Assembly (NCBI GenBank): GCA_902493665.1 | Contig: CABUQL010000009.1 | Span: 1-14,389 of the forward strand | Direction: 5' to 3' | DNA length: 14,389 bases | Source: an uncultured Eubacteriales bacterium | Lineage (GTDB): Bacteria > Bacillota > Clostridia > UMGS1810 | Shown: in pieces, positions 14,281 to 14,389 of the stretch | How the letters are laid out: each line of letters starts with the position of its first letter | How positions within the stretch are numbered: the stretch's first letter is position 1 | Notes under the pieces: generated by a model | The model's database searches: none | What the model was told of the DNA's origin: nothing | Seen by the model: only the letters and a program-made list of their open reading frames with translations | Translations under genes and position numbers: made by a program

Positions 14281-14389
14281 ATTTAAAAATATTAAATTTA
14301 TACATAATAATGTTTTGATTTTTATTTAATAATGATAAATACATATAAAAACTTTTCAAATTATAAAAAAATATTAAATTTTCATAAAA
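14281..14389. other. AT-rich tail without a recognisable gene
   Basis: These 109 bases are nearly all A and T. A 15-base direct repeat AAAAATATTAAATTT occurs at 14285-14299 and 14367-14381. No convincing promoter or coding start is visible; the region probably belongs to the upstream zone of a gene outside the window. Confidence 0.5.

Noticed and set aside
1..14389. CRISPR array, tRNA/rRNA gene, insertion sequence, phage or defence system
   Set aside because: No regularly spaced repeats, no recognisable structural RNA, no transposase or integrase frames, and essentially all of the window is accounted for by conserved housekeeping genes.

Overview
The window is AT-rich chromosomal DNA of Firmicutes type, most likely from a Clostridia-grade organism. 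The evidence is strong purine-rich Shine-Dalgarno sites (AGGAG type), dense co-directional genes, and a gene order that matches the well-known priA-def-fmt-rsmB-rlmN-prpC-prkC-rsgA-rpe-thiN cluster of Bacillus and Clostridium. A YugP-like metallopeptidase sits inside the cluster. No species-level call is possible from the sequence alone.

Layout. Positions 1-11327 (+) hold eleven tightly packed genes: priA (5' end outside the window), def, fmt, a membrane zinc metallopeptidase, rsmB, rlmN, prpC, prkC, rsgA, rpe and thiN. Gaps run from a 1-base overlap to 34 bases, so co-transcription and translational coupling are likely; the main promoter lies upstream of the window. radA (11331-12689, -) runs convergently into thiN with only 3 bases between the stop codons. 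A 266-base divergent intergenic region (12690-12955) carries a good sigma-A-type promoter for the last gene and a weaker candidate for radA. The last gene (12956-14221, +) is a membrane-embedded processive family 2 glycosyltransferase, followed by a clear rho-independent terminator and about 100 bases of AT-rich DNA with no gene.

How the genes work together. The cluster links replication restart (PriA), formylation and deformylation of initiator Met (Fmt, Def), rRNA modification (RsmB on 16S, RlmN on 23S) and 30S maturation (RsgA) with a PASTA-type Ser/Thr kinase and its PP2C phosphatase (PrkC, PrpC) and two metabolic enzymes (Rpe, ThiN). RadA is a recombination ATPase. The glycosyltransferase is a separate transcription unit of unknown product.

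Overall this is a conserved housekeeping region, and I see no new defence system, mobile element, CRISPR array or RNA gene. The points most worth a second look are local: an apparent non-canonical ACG start for rlmN, a candidate internal promoter in the end of rsmB, a 9-base tandem repeat that multiplies the thiN start codon, the extracellular C-terminal domain of PrkC, and the autonomous glycosyltransferase unit.
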